Source: Actinomycetes bacterium
GTDB lineage: Bacteria; Actinomycetota; Coriobacteriia; Coriobacteriales; Eggerthellaceae
NCBI GenBank assembly: GCA_023429565.1
Contig: JAEZDJ010000015.1
Coordinates: forward strand, 1 to 45,446
Length of the DNA stretch: 45,446 nt
Direction: 5' to 3'
Shown: positions 8,509-17,457 of the stretch, one piece after another
Layout of the letters: each line of letters begins with the position of its first letter
Numbering within the stretch: position 1 is the stretch's first letter
Notes under the pieces: model-generated
What the model saw: only the letters and a program-made list of their open reading frames with translations
Databases searched by the model: none
What the model was told of the DNA's origin: nothing
Position numbers and translations under genes: made by a program

Positions 8509-9591
8509 TCAGCGGCTTCGCTCCTCATGGCGGGCAAAGAACGACAGCGCGTTCCCAAAGAACACCTTGTCCGCAATGACGGCGCCGAACTCATGCGCGA
8601 TGAGGGCATGGAGTCCACTGACGCGGTCGCAGGGATCGAGCCAGCTCGGCACCTCGCACCCATCGTAGTCGCTGCCGAGGGCAAGCACGTCCTCCCCCGC
8701 CACCTCCAGAATGCGGTCGATATGGCGAAGCATGTCTTCAGGAGAAGGATCGGGGTGAGCGTCAGAGATGAAGTGGCTGCAATAGTTGAGGCCCACGACC
8801 CCCTCGCGCGCCGCGATCTCGCGCAACTGCCAATCAGCCAGATTGCGGGGGTGTGGGCAAACAGAGCGCGCGTTGGAATGAGAGGCGGCAAAGGGGCGTT
8901 CCGCGCAGTCGCACAAGTCCTTGAAACCCTCGTCATTGAGATGCGAGGCGTCCACCACGATATTCCGGCGCTCCAGCTCCCCCACAACCACGCGACCGAA
9001 CCGAGTGAGGCCCTCATCCGTGTCATGGCCGCTGCCGAGCGCGTTTTGGCCATTCCACGTCAGCGTGACCATGCGCACTCCCGCCCGAGCAAGCTCGTCG
9101 AGCCGAGAGAGCGCCATGCCGTCGTCTTCGAGAAACGACGCAGCTTCGACCGTCAGCAGGCCGGCCGTCCTGCTCGTCGCATGCGCCACGCCAATGTCGG
9201 CAAGGGAGCGCACAGGCACGAGGGAGTCGGCAGAACGCCTCAGCTCTTCCTCCCAGAAACGTCGCACGCGCTCGAACAGGCCCCAGGCCGCCTCTCCGCG
9301 AAACTGGTCAGGGATGAACACGGCAAAGCACTGGCACCAGGAAAACGGTTCGACACGAGACAGCGAGAGATGGGCGTCGTTTTCTGCAAGCGATTCCATC
9401 CGCTTGCCCGATGACAACGTGGAGAGGACGGCAAGCCCGCCTGAAGCAAGGGGATCTCCCGGCAACGCAAGCCTCTCGAGGGTGTCGCAATGGAGGTCGA
9501 ACACCTTGAGGCGCGATGACGGGACGCGCTCATCCTCTCCCGGTGTCTCGCCCGTCAAAACCCTGCCTTCAGAAAAGATTGACGCATCCAT
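8509..9591 (-). CDS. Peptidase M19 (renal-type membrane dipeptidase)
   Basis: Zinc dipeptidase of the amidohydrolase fold; family members cleave dipeptides, including D-residue-containing ones. The 360-aa product has the metal motif FDLHCDTLE near residue 30, a metal-bridging Glu in LTVEAAS, VDASHLND, FAASHSNARSVCPHPRN and LGSDYDGCE. No signal peptide is visible, as in most bacterial members. An SD-like GAGGAGTGGG precedes the ATG. It follows the acetyltransferase gene by 77 nt on the same strand and could be the last gene of the mfd run. Substrate not predictable. Confidence 0.93.
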   Translation of the reverse strand: MDASIFSEGRVLTGETPGEDERVPSSRLKVFDLHCDTLERLALPGDPLASGGLAVLSTLSSGKRMESLAENDAHLSLSRVEPFSWCQCFAVFIPDQFRGEAAWGLFERVRRFWEEELRRSADSLVPVRSLADIGVAHATSRTAGLLTVEAASFLEDDGMALSRLDELARAGVRMVTLTWNGQNALGSGHDTDEGLTRFGRVVVGELERRNIVVDASHLNDEGFKDLCDCAERPFAASHSNARSVCPHPRNLADWQLREIAAREGVVGLNYCSHFISDAHPDPSPEDMLRHIDRILEVAGEDVLALGSDYDGCEVPSWLDPCDRVSGLHALIAHEFGAVIADKVFFGNALSFFARHEERSR

Positions 9592-9668
9592 CCACCCACT
9601 CCTCTCCTAGCCCAACGATGGCCATGCCGCGACGCCTTGTGCACCTTCACACTCGAGAGAACACGGGC

Positions 9669-10145
9669 CTATCGTTCCGGCAAACGCTCCAATGCCTCGC
9701 CGGACACGCGAAACACCGTCCAGTCATCCAGGGGCACCGCCCCCAGAGAACGGTAGAAATCGATGCTCGGCTGATTCCAGTCAAGACACACCCATTCAAG
9801 CCTGCCGCAGCCCCGCTCGTTCGCAAGCCGCCCTAGCTCTTTGAGCAATGCTTTGCCATGCCCGTGCCCACGATGCTCCGGCTTGACGAACAGATCCTCC
9901 AGATAAATGCCGGACCTGCCCAAAAACGTTGAGAAATTATGGAAGAAGAGGGCAATCCCAACCTCTTCCCCGTCGGCGAGGGCAAATATGACCTCGGCCT
10001 TGCCCTTGTCGAATATCCACTCGGTCAGGAGATCCTCCGTTGCCACAACCTCGTCGAGCATCTCCTCATAGGCCGCAAGTCCTTTGATGAAGTCGAGGAT
10101 GAGAGCCTCGTCTCCACGCCGTGCGTGTCTGAATGTCGTCTTCAC
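9669..10145 (-). CDS. GNAT acetyltransferase, SSAT-like
   Basis: A 158-aa GCN5-type N-acetyltransferase. The acetyl-CoA site is VKPEHRGHGHGKALL (about residues 87-101). Flanking blocks YLEDLFVKPEHRG and VCLDWNQPSIDFYRSLGA strongly resemble spermidine/spermine N1-acetyltransferase and thialysine acetyltransferases, so a polyamine or small amine is the likely substrate (inference). The start is GTG at 10145: its GTGA overlaps the stop of the transporter gene by 4 nt, indicating coupling. The longer open frame upstream is the transporter read in the wrong frame. Confidence 0.88.
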   Translation of the reverse strand: MKTTFRHARRGDEALILDFIKGLAAYEEMLDEVVATEDLLTEWIFDKGKAEVIFALADGEEVGIALFFHNFSTFLGRSGIYLEDLFVKPEHRGHGHGKALLKELGRLANERGCGRLEWVCLDWNQPSIDFYRSLGAVPLDDWTVFRVSGEALERLPER

Positions 10146-11155
10146 CGGTGCACCCTTCCTTTTCCAATCCGTTTGCCCTCGCCCGTTACGAGAAATATCA
10201 TGGCGATCATGAGCGCAAAGCCAGCCCAGTCCGCTCCCGTGAACACCGTGCCCAGCCACAGTGCCGAAAACAATGTCGCGCTGACCGGTTCGACAGCCCC
10301 CAAGAGGCTGCCCTTCACCGACCCGACGACAGACACGCCGTGCAGGTACAGCGCGAACGCGGCAAACGTGCCCACCACGACGACAAGGGCGAGCACAACC
10401 ACACCCGACACATCGAACGACGGGGGAACGAGCGGCGCAGTTCCAGCCAACCCGGAAATGAGCCACATCGCCGTTGCCACAACGCCGCCGAAAAACATGC
10501 CGACGCCCGTGACCGGAAGGCTGCCCCAACGGGAGAACATCTTCTTGGGATACATGATATAGAACGCCACGGACAATCCGTTCGCCATTCCCCAAATCAA
10601 CCCCGGAAGAGGAAGGGAGAGCGCGGCAGGATCACCCTGCGTCGCGATGAGCCACGTGGCGGCCATGGCTGATACAAGACCGACAAGCTCCTTCGCGCGC
10701 GGAATGCGGCGGCCTATCACAAAAGAGAACAGCATGACAAACGCGATGCCCGTACACTGCAGCACCGTGGCGGTGCCCGCATTCGTGTAGCTGACGACGA
10801 CAGCGTAGGTGATCTGACACAGGTACAAGCCTCCCGCGCCGAACACCACGAGACGGCCAAACGTCCGCCGATCGAGGACCATGGCTTTGAGCTGTTCGCG
10901 CCGGCAGACGCCGAGCACCGCAATGAAAAACACGCCGGCACCGAGCATGCGCACGGCCGTGATGAAAGACGGCGTTATGTCGTAATTGGTCAGAAGATAC
11001 TGGGCACATGCGCCTGAGAAACCCCACAGCGCGGCACCGGCAAGCGCGCACACGATGCCCTGCCAAAACCGCTGGCGGAAGAATGCTGCGCCCTCCTTGA
11101 TCCCGTTACCGACCGCCCTGCGCCCCGCGTGAGAATCGGGCATATCGGCATCCAT
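10142..11155 (-). CDS. EamA/DMT-family membrane transporter
   Basis: A 337-aa drug/metabolite-type exporter with ten predicted membrane helices arranged as two EamA repeats. The first repeat includes GAALWGFSGACAQYLL; the second has VPPSFDVSGVVVLALVVVVGTFAAFALYLHG... and ends GAVEPVSATLFSALWLG, a typical EamA C-terminal signature. ATG at 11155 overlaps the mfd stop by one base (TGATG); GTG one codon earlier is also possible. SD is AGGGAG. It is coupled to the SSAT-like acetyltransferase downstream, which hints at metabolite export plus modification. The substrate is unknown. Confidence 0.9.
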   Translation of the reverse strand: MDADMPDSHAGRRAVGNGIKEGAAFFRQRFWQGIVCALAGAALWGFSGACAQYLLTNYDITPSFITAVRMLGAGVFFIAVLGVCRREQLKAMVLDRRTFGRLVVFGAGGLYLCQITYAVVVSYTNAGTATVLQCTGIAFVMLFSFVIGRRIPRAKELVGLVSAMAATWLIATQGDPAALSLPLPGLIWGMANGLSVAFYIMYPKKMFSRWGSLPVTGVGMFFGGVVATAMWLISGLAGTAPLVPPSFDVSGVVVLALVVVVGTFAAFALYLHGVSVVGSVKGSLLGAVEPVSATLFSALWLGTVFTGADWAGFALMIAMIFLVTGEGKRIGKGRVHR

Positions 11156-14100
11156 CACACCAGCTCCCTCAGAAACGCGAACACCGGACCCAGCAGGTTG
11201 TCTCCCTCATCCAGCTTGAAATATCGCAGCGGCAGCTGAAGCTTGCGCTTGTCGGACAGATAGCGCCCGCCCGCACGGCGAAGGGCAGTCATCCTGTCAC
11301 GAGAAACGCTGACAGGCTCCACCACCAGGCGGCCACCCGTCACCGAAACGGTCTTCAGGCGATGCTCGTTCGCGAACGCCTTGATGCGCGCCTTTTCAAG
11401 CAGGTTCTTTGCCGCCTGAGGCATGTCGGGCCGTTTTTGGGCAAGATCGGCAGCCACTTCCTCCACGGACTGCTCAGTCGTTGCCGACGCGATCCTGCGA
11501 TACCAGAGCACCCGCTCGTCGGCATCGGGCACGTAGTCCTCGGGAAGATAGGTGTGTCCCGGCACATTCACCGTGATGTCAGAAAGCGCGGGCGGAAGCG
11601 CGTCCATGGCCTTGAGGTCCCCTTCGCGCGTGGCGCTCACAGCCTGGGAAAGCATTTGGGCGAACAGGTCAAAGCCAACGGCCGACATGTTGCCGCTCTG
11701 CTCCGCTCCCATAAGACTGCCCGCACCACGAATCTCCAGGTCACGCATGGCAATGCGCATGCCGCTACCCAAATCCTGATGCTCGTTCAGGGCGGTCAGG
11801 CGTGCCGTCGCCTCCTCCGTGAGCGAAACCTTTCCGGGAAACATGAAGTATGCGTACGCTTGCGTCGACGACCGGCCCACTCGGCCTTTCAGCTGGTACA
11901 TCTGAGCGAGGCCCAAACGCTGCGAGTCCTCGATGACGAGGGTGTTGGTGTGGGGGTTGTCGATGCCGCTCTCGATGATGGTCGTCGCCACGAGGACATC
12001 CAGCTCGCCTGCCACAAAGTCCTCCATGACACGCTCGAGTTCCTCCTTGCCCATCTGCCCGTGAGCCACGCCGACGCGCGCCTCCCCTGCCGCCGCCATC
12101 ACCCGGCGCACGGCCTCGTCGATGGACCTCACCCGGTTCGAAACATAGTACACCTGACCGTCGCGCGCCAACTCGTGCCGTATTGCGGCAGACACCACAT
12201 CGGGGTCCCATTCTCCCACATGAACCTCCACTGGACGCCGTTCGTCAGGTGGCGTGAGGATGAGGCTCATGTCGCGCACGCCGGACAGGGACATCTGCAT
12301 GGTGCGCGGAATGGGCGTTGCCGAGAGCGTGAGGACATCGATGGATTCGCGGAGATTCTTCAGCTGCTCCTTGTGCCCCACGCCAAACCGCTGCTCCTCA
12401 TCGATGACGACCAGACCGAGATCATGCGGATTCACGTCCCGCGACAAGAGGCGATGCGTGCCGATCAGCACATCCACCGATCCGTCAGCAAACCCCGCAA
12501 GAGCCTTCGCCTGCTGTGGCGGCGTGCGGAAACGCGAGAGCACCTCGACGTGCACTCCGAAGGGCCCGAAGCGCTCTTTGAAGCCAGCGTAATGCTGCTG
12601 GGCCAAGATGGTCGTTGGACACAGCACCATGACCTGCTTGCCGTCCTGCGTCGCCTTGAACGCCGCGCGTAGGGCCACCTCCGTTTTGCCGAATCCCACA
12701 TCGCCGCACACGAGACGATCCATGGGCTTCGACGACTGCATGTCGGCCTTCACGTCGGCTATGGCAGCAAGCTGGTCGGGTGTTTCCTGATAGGGGAAAG
12801 CCTCTTCCATCTCCCGCTGCGCCGCCGTGTCGGCACCGAAGCGATAGCCTTGCACCGTCGCCCGACGGGTATAGACGTCCACGAGATCAAACGCGAGCTT
12901 CCTCGTGGCGGCACGCGCCTTCTTCATGGCGCGCGACCAGTCTGCCGTGTTCAAGCGCGTGAGGCGGGGGCTCGCACCCTCGGGACCCACGTATCGCGTC
13001 ACCCGATCCAGCTGCTCGACCGGAACGAAAAGCTTGTCGCCCTCCGCATATTCGAGCAACAGATAGTCGCGCGCGGTGCCGTCCACGTCCCGCCGCACGA
13101 GCTCCCTGAAGTGCGCGACGCCGTGCGCCGCATGGACCACGTAGTCGCCAGGCTGATAGGGAAAGGTGATTTCGGTGATGTCCACGCGCCTGCCCGGCCG
13201 CACCGTCGTCGCGCCCTGGGTGTCAGAAATGCTCACCAGGGCCAGTTTTGCCTTCGGGATGATCATGCCGAGGGGAATGTCGAGATCCACCACGTTCACG
13301 GCACTTCGCCGCAAGCGACGTTTCGCCGCGCCCTCTTCCACCTCTTCGTCAGAATCCAGCGTTTCCTGGATAGGCAGCCCCTGATCGACAAGAGCCAGCT
13401 TCATATCCTGACGAGCCCGAAAGCCCGGCACCGAAAACACGGTCGTGTAGCCGCCTTCGACGAGGGAGCGGAGACGGCCGTACAGCTTGTCCGGATGGCC
13501 CGCCACCTCGACGCGCTTCACCGGCACCTCGTCATCCAGCTGCCCGCCGACGCGCAGGATCGAGACATAGGTGGCACGCTGGCCACCGCCGAAGCTCACG
13601 TCAGAGGGATCGACGTACAGGCCCTTCACCCCAATGCCCGAGCCCTTCGCCCTCCCCAGGACATCCTCGTAGGCGTGCGAAAGATCGTCGAACAGCGAAC
13701 GCGGCTCCACCAACGTCGTGCAGGCGCCTGAGCGCACGTAGTCGCCCAACGTGGAAACCTCGTCGTAAAGATAAGGGAGCAGCGCGTCGGACCCGTCGAA
13801 CCGCAATCCCCCGTCGAGCTTCTCCAACAGGTCCCGCAGGGCGGAATTCGTCTCGGAAGGACGGGCGATCTTCTTGCGGGCGCGCGCGAGGGCGGCGCCC
13901 GTTGCAGAATACTCCACGACAGGAAACACCTCGACGGAGGGGAGCGTGGCAATGGTCTGTCCCGTCGTCGGAACGATGCGGCGAATCTCATCCAATTCGT
14001 CACCGAAGAAATCGAGCCTCACGGGATAGACCAGGTTTCCGGGGAACACGTCCATCGTGCCGCCGCGCGTCGCAAACGTGCCCGGACCGTCCAATTCGCC

Positions 14101-14631
14101 GGTGTTCTGATAGCCGCGCTCCTCAAGTGCGCGAGCCACGTCCTCGAACGCGCCGATGCCCGATGCTCCGGCACCTTCCATCTCCCGCAACTCGCAGCCC
14201 GACGAGAACGACAGGGGACGCGACACATCGGAACCGACGGGAGGCAACGCGCGAACAAGGGCACGGGCGCTGGCGACGACGAGGACCTCGCGCCCCGTCA
14301 CAAGCGCATGGACGGCTTCCATGCGACGCGCCACCTGAGAGGGGTCGCTTGGACGTGGGTTGAAGGGATAGTCCGTGCGCTCCGGAAAACGCATGACGCG
14401 CTCGTCCCCCAGATACGCCGCGACCTGCCGCGCGAACGCAGCAGCCGCATCTTCCCCAGCAACCACCACAAGCGTCGCCTGGGGGTGGTGCACGAACCGA
14501 GCCGCAGCCAAGAAAGGGCGTGCGGATGAGGCGACGCCGAGGGTGGCATCCTCGCCGGCATCGAGCTTGCCCCAAAACGTACCGAGACAGTCCGACTTCT
14601 CCAGCGTGAATGTAAGCGATTCTATGAGCAT
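11155..14631 (-). CDS. mfd: Transcription-repair coupling factor
   Basis: Removes RNA polymerase stalled at DNA lesions and recruits UvrA. The 1158-aa product has UvrB-like N-terminal domains, a CarD-like RNA-polymerase-interaction domain (about residues 480-540, YQPGDYVVHAAHGVAHF), and the helicase motor with Walker A, CGDVGFGKTEVALRA (about 643), and IDEEQRFGVGHKE (about 740). It also has the TRG region with RGAGSLMGAEQSG and a C-terminal UvrA-interaction domain. ATG at 14631 is chosen because AAAAGG lies 6 nt before it; the ATG two codons earlier has no spacing. It heads a run of overlapping minus-strand genes. Confidence 0.97.
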   Translation of the reverse strand: MLIESLTFTLEKSDCLGTFWGKLDAGEDATLGVASSARPFLAAARFVHHPQATLVVVAGEDAAAAFARQVAAYLGDERVMRFPERTDYPFNPRPSDPSQVARRMEAVHALVTGREVLVVASARALVRALPPVGSDVSRPLSFSSGCELREMEGAGASGIGAFEDVARALEERGYQNTGELDGPGTFATRGGTMDVFPGNLVYPVRLDFFGDELDEIRRIVPTTGQTIATLPSVEVFPVVEYSATGAALARARKKIARPSETNSALRDLLEKLDGGLRFDGSDALLPYLYDEVSTLGDYVRSGACTTLVEPRSLFDDLSHAYEDVLGRAKGSGIGVKGLYVDPSDVSFGGGQRATYVSILRVGGQLDDEVPVKRVEVAGHPDKLYGRLRSLVEGGYTTVFSVPGFRARQDMKLALVDQGLPIQETLDSDEEVEEGAAKRRLRRSAVNVVDLDIPLGMIIPKAKLALVSISDTQGATTVRPGRRVDITEITFPYQPGDYVVHAAHGVAHFRELVRRDVDGTARDYLLLEYAEGDKLFVPVEQLDRVTRYVGPEGASPRLTRLNTADWSRAMKKARAATRKLAFDLVDVYTRRATVQGYRFGADTAAQREMEEAFPYQETPDQLAAIADVKADMQSSKPMDRLVCGDVGFGKTEVALRAAFKATQDGKQVMVLCPTTILAQQHYAGFKERFGPFGVHVEVLSRFRTPPQQAKALAGFADGSVDVLIGTHRLLSRDVNPHDLGLVVIDEEQRFGVGHKEQLKNLRESIDVLTLSATPIPRTMQMSLSGVRDMSLILTPPDERRPVEVHVGEWDPDVVSAAIRHELARDGQVYYVSNRVRSIDEAVRRVMAAAGEARVGVAHGQMGKEELERVMEDFVAGELDVLVATTIIESGIDNPHTNTLVIEDSQRLGLAQMYQLKGRVGRSSTQAYAYFMFPGKVSLTEEATARLTALNEHQDLGSGMRIAMRDLEIRGAGSLMGAEQSGNMSAVGFDLFAQMLSQAVSATREGDLKAMDALPPALSDITVNVPGHTYLPEDYVPDADERVLWYRRIASATTEQSVEEVAADLAQKRPDMPQAAKNLLEKARIKAFANEHRLKTVSVTGGRLVVEPVSVSRDRMTALRRAGGRYLSDKRKLQLPLRYFKLDEGDNLLGPVFAFLRELV

Positions 14632-14660
14632 GGCCATCCTTTTCCCCATCCGGGCAACAC

Positions 14661-14681
14661 GAAAAGCCGCCCACAGGCGGC
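14661..14681 (-). terminator. Terminator-like hairpin in the mfd leader
   Basis: On the minus strand GCCGCC (14681-14676), a 4-nt loop, GGCGGC (14671-14666) and then TTTT (14665-14662) form a short intrinsic-terminator-like structure about 30 nt upstream of the mfd ATG. No upstream minus-strand gene needs termination here, because nth is divergent. It could be an attenuator of mfd or a stop for antisense transcription from nth. Confidence 0.4.
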
Positions 14682-14794
14682 CTCGCACGCGTACGCTGCT
14701 TCCCTTACGACATCGTCCGAAGCAAACGAAGCCAAGTTTACTATACTGGAGGGTGATCGACGATTCCAGGCAAGTGACGTGAAGGAGAAACCAC

Positions 14795-15460
14795 ATGCCA
14801 CGCGAGACCATGAAAGACAAGCGATCCCGCGCCCTCTTGGTTGCGGAGCGCATGAACGAGCACTATCCAGCCGCCGAGTGCGCCCTCGTGTACGGCGGGG
14901 ACCCCTTTCGCCTCACCATTGCCGTCCTGCTGTCGGCGCAGACCACCGACAAGGGCGTCAACAAAGTCACCCCCGCGCTCTGGGAGCGCTACCCCACGCC
15001 GGCAGACCTCGCTTCCGCCAACGTGATCGAGGTGGAGCAGATCATCCGAACCATCGGCTTCTATCACACGAAGGCCGCGAACGTCATCAAATGCGCCCAA
15101 ATGGTTGTCAGCGAGTATGGCGGAGAGATACCGCAAGACATCGACGAGCTGCAGAGGCTGCCCGGCGTGGGACGCAAGACGGCGAACGTCGTGCTCAATG
15201 AAGCCTTTGGCATCGTCGAAGGAATCGCCGTGGACACGCACGTGTTCCGCATCGCCCATAAGCTGAAGCTGGTCGGACCGGCGAGCGACACGCCGGCAAA
15301 AACGGAGGATGCCCTTCTCAAGCTGTATCCGCGCGAATGGTGGGGGCCCATCAACCACCAATGGGTTCTGTTCGGGCGTGAGACATGCATCGCACGCCGG
15401 CCCAAGTGCGATGCCTGCTTCCTCTGCGACCTCTGCCCGAGCTGCGAAACCGTCCTGTAA
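14795..15460 (+). CDS. nth: Endonuclease III
   Basis: Bifunctional DNA glycosylase/AP lyase removing oxidised pyrimidines. The 221-aa protein has the helix-hairpin-helix LPGVGRKTANVVLNEAFG with the catalytic lysine (about residue 128), and the catalytic aspartate in VDTHVFRIAHKL. The C-terminal 4Fe-4S cysteines are C-x6-C-x2-C-x5-C in CIARRPKCDACFLCDLC. The start has a clear AGGAG 7 nt upstream. It is transcribed divergently from mfd, with a TATACT hexamer at 14739-14744 as a possible -10. It keeps the Fe-S cluster, unlike the MutY-like protein at 29249-30130. Confidence 0.97.
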   Translation: MPRETMKDKRSRALLVAERMNEHYPAAECALVYGGDPFRLTIAVLLSAQTTDKGVNKVTPALWERYPTPADLASANVIEVEQIIRTIGFYHTKAANVIKCAQMVVSEYGGEIPQDIDELQRLPGVGRKTANVVLNEAFGIVEGIAVDTHVFRIAHKLKLVGPASDTPAKTEDALLKLYPREWWGPINHQWVLFGRETCIARRPKCDACFLCDLCPSCETVL

Positions 15461-15490
15461 GCAGACGGCAACCCGCCAGGATCAGCCAAC

Positions 15491-15499
15491 TGGTATAAT
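15491..15499 (+). promoter_or_regulatory. Extended -10 promoter of carD
   Basis: TGGTATAAT (15491-15499) is a consensus extended -10 with no matching -35. Predicted start is near 15506, giving a leader of about 92 nt before carD. The gap between nth and carD (137 nt) holds this site and otherwise nothing recognised. Confidence 0.6.
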
Positions 15500-15597
15500 G
15501 GAACGGTCGGCTCATCCTGTGACCGATCTCACAGCCTCCACGCGCCATCCCGCGCGCGCTTGCCGTCAATCCGACGAATCGTCTAGAGGAGGTTCCC

Positions 15598-16155
15598 ATG
15601 TTCGCATCGGGAGAAATTGTCGTCTATCGACACCACGTCTGCAAAGTGGCCACCACGCGACAGGCTTATTTCGAAGGCAAGGACTATCTCGAGCTGCACG
15701 CGCTCTTCGAGAAATCCCTTAAGCTCTATGTCGCCGTCGAGGACGCCGAACCTCCCACCCTGCGTCCCGCCATGACACGCGGAAGGGCCCTTGCCCTCAT
15801 CGATTCCATCGCGGACGCGGATCCCATCGACGAGGAGGCCTTCAAGCCACAGGCGGACACGCCGATGCTGCTCGAACGGCGCATAAAGGAGGAGTACAAC
15901 AAGCATCTTCGAACGTTTGCCCCCGAGGACCTCATTCCCATCATGAAGTCTGTCCGCAACCGCACCTCGCGACGTACCGACGCGGGGCGCAAGATCACGG
16001 CGACCGACAAGAAGTACTTCGACCTCGCCGAAGGCCTGCTCTGCGACGAACTTTCCGTGTCGCTTGAGATGGACCGAGATAAAGTGAAGGACTTCCTCAT
16101 CGAGCGTGCGGGAGACATAGAGCCCAAGGACGAAGCGCACCGTCTCCACACATGA
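15598..16155 (+). CDS. CarD-family RNA polymerase-binding regulator
   Basis: A 185-aa CarD/CdnL-type protein. Known members bind the RNA polymerase beta subunit through an N-terminal Tudor-like domain and stabilise open complexes. The N-terminus FASGEIVVYRHHVCKVATTRQAYFEGKDYLEL (written here in part: GEIVVYRHHVCKV) matches that domain. The rest is charged and helical, like the DNA-interacting CarD C-terminal domain. The usual HGV is HHV here. A strong SD (GAGGAGG) precedes the ATG. It has its own extended -10 promoter and is not in an operon with nth. Mfd, with a related interaction domain, is encoded nearby. Confidence 0.85.
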   Translation: MFASGEIVVYRHHVCKVATTRQAYFEGKDYLELHALFEKSLKLYVAVEDAEPPTLRPAMTRGRALALIDSIADADPIDEEAFKPQADTPMLLERRIKEEYNKHLRTFAPEDLIPIMKSVRNRTSRRTDAGRKITATDKKYFDLAEGLLCDELSVSLEMDRDKVKDFLIERAGDIEPKDEAHRLHT

Positions 16156-16171
16156 CGGCCTGATTCCCCAC

Positions 16172-16199
16172 ACGCCGTGGCGGGCGGGGGCCACGCACG
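16172..16199. terminator. GC-rich hairpin between convergent carD and protease genes
   Basis: CGTGGC (16176-16181) pairs with GCCACG (16190-16195), flanked by partly complementary GC/GC bases. It lies 20 nt after the carD stop in the 91-nt convergent gap. There is no T-tract in either direction, so function as a terminator is uncertain. Confidence 0.3.
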
Positions 16200-16246
16200 G
16201 CACAGAATGCCGCCAAGCCGCAGCAAGCCAACGCAGCACCGCTTCC

Positions 16247-16801
16247 TCAGACCGCTGCGCCCCTTCTGACGGGCGGGAGGCCGACGCGGGCGAGTTCTCC
16301 GGCGACCGTTTCCACCAACAGGGGAAGGGCCGCATGAACCTTCGGGGTGAGGCCGATGGTGATCACGGAAGGAGAGCTGTTCTCCACCTGCATTCCCAGG
16401 CACAGCCCCTTGGCTTCATAGCCCAGAAGGGCCGCCGCATCGAAGAGGTCGATGAGCTTCAAATCATGGAGCGATGCCGAAGCGCCGCTGTGACGGGCCA
16501 TGGCGTCGGGCTCGAATCGAAACACGGTTCCCGGTTCCTCACCCGAGGAATCCACTGCGTCAACGGTCAGGATGAAGTCGTATGATTCGACATGCGAAAG
16601 CATTTCCATGCTCAGGCAGCCGACATCATACAGGTGCACGTTGTCGGGAAACTCGTAACGCGAACGCAATTCCTCATAGACCGCAGGGCCGATGCCGTCA
16701 TCCAGCATGAGCTTGTTGCCGACGCAGAGCACGGCAACGGAACCAGGTATCGACAGGCCCTCCCCCTCCGGGGTTTGATCGACGATTGTCTGGCCGGCCA
16801 C
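16247..16801 (-). CDS. [NiFe]-hydrogenase maturation protease
   Basis: Endopeptidase of the HyaD/HybD family (M52) that trims the C-terminal tail of the hydrogenase large subunit after nickel insertion. The 184-aa product has VLCVGNKLMLDDGIGPAVYEEL (nickel-contact Asp in the GN-x-L-x-x-DDG motif), a second ligand region VDAVDSSGE and a third in SLHDLKLIDL. GTG start at 16801 has GGGGGAG 6 nt upstream, inside the end of the preceding gene (3 nt gap). Its probable target is encoded at 24285-25931, whose product still carries a removable tail after DPCTACAVH. The name hyaD is avoided because the exact subgroup is not certain. Confidence 0.93.
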   Translation of the reverse strand: MAGQTIVDQTPEGEGLSIPGSVAVLCVGNKLMLDDGIGPAVYEELRSRYEFPDNVHLYDVGCLSMEMLSHVESYDFILTVDAVDSSGEEPGTVFRFEPDAMARHSGASASLHDLKLIDLFDAAALLGYEAKGLCLGMQVENSSPSVITIGLTPKVHAALPLLVETVAGELARVGLPPVRRGAAV

Positions 16802-16804
16802 GGC

Positions 16805-17233
16805 TCACTCCCCCAACGTCGGACGGATGGCAAGGTTGTAGAATGTCGCCGCCGCTATCATAGCAACGCCGAGAATGACGCAGACCACCGCCCAGACACG
16901 CTCGCGTTTCAAATAGAGGTCCCGCGTGACGCCCTTTCCTGCAGCTCGATGAGCGGCGATGGGCTGGCCTATGATGGCAAACGCGACGGTGAGGGCCACA
17001 AGGACGGCAAGCACGACGACAGCCAGGCCGATGGCGAGCGGCGTGCGTTCCGACAATGCCGCATAAAGCGTGTTGTCGGCAAGCAGCCAGACAGGGTAGA
17101 AGAGGATGGCGGCCCATATGCCATGAGCCGGGCCCCAAATGGCCGGAAGAAACAAGGCCCCTATATTCAGTCGCGGCATCCCATCAAGAAATTCCCGCTC
17201 TCGTGCCACCTGCTCGTCTGTCAATTCCGCCAC
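16805..17233 (-). CDS. Small multi-helix membrane protein beside hydrogenase protease
   Basis: A 142-aa protein of unrecognised family. It has a charged N-terminus (ELTDEQVAREREF) followed by three to four hydrophobic segments (about residues 25-60, 70-100 and 115-138). GTG at 17233 is preferred over ATG at 17269 because AAGGG lies 7 nt before the GTG and the ATG falls inside a consensus -10 hexamer (TATAAT at 17273-17268). It is probably co-transcribed with the maturation protease 3 nt downstream, so a role in hydrogenase assembly or membrane anchoring is possible but unproven. Confidence 0.7.
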   Translation of the reverse strand: MAELTDEQVAREREFLDGMPRLNIGALFLPAIWGPAHGIWAAILFYPVWLLADNTLYAALSERTPLAIGLAVVVLAVLVALTVAFAIIGQPIAAHRAAGKGVTRDLYLKRERVWAVVCVILGVAMIAAATFYNLAIRPTLGE

Positions 17234-17267
17234 GATGCATCCCTTCGCCAGTCCGCTGATCGCACCC

Positions 17268-17273
17268 ATTATA
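17268..17273 (-). promoter_or_regulatory. -10 box for the membrane protein / maturation protease operon
   Basis: TATAAT on the minus strand (17273-17268) predicts a start near 17261 and a leader of about 28 nt to the GTG at 17233. No clear -35 is visible. A GC-rich inverted repeat (GCCGCC...GGCGGC, 17282-17303) lies just upstream. The divergent gap to the FMN reductase holds nothing else recognised. Confidence 0.45.
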
Positions 17274-17457
17274 CCGAATCGCCGCCACCTTGCCGGCGGC
17301 TCGAACCAAGCGGCGCCACGTGGAGGTTCAGCGCCACTTGCATCGAATTGCGATCTCCTTCTTCACCGATAGGCTATCATGTCAGGAGCATTTTCATCAG
17401 GGATGAGCCAGGGTGCCAACCTACGCCAACCTGGCACGAAACCAAGGAAGGACCGTC

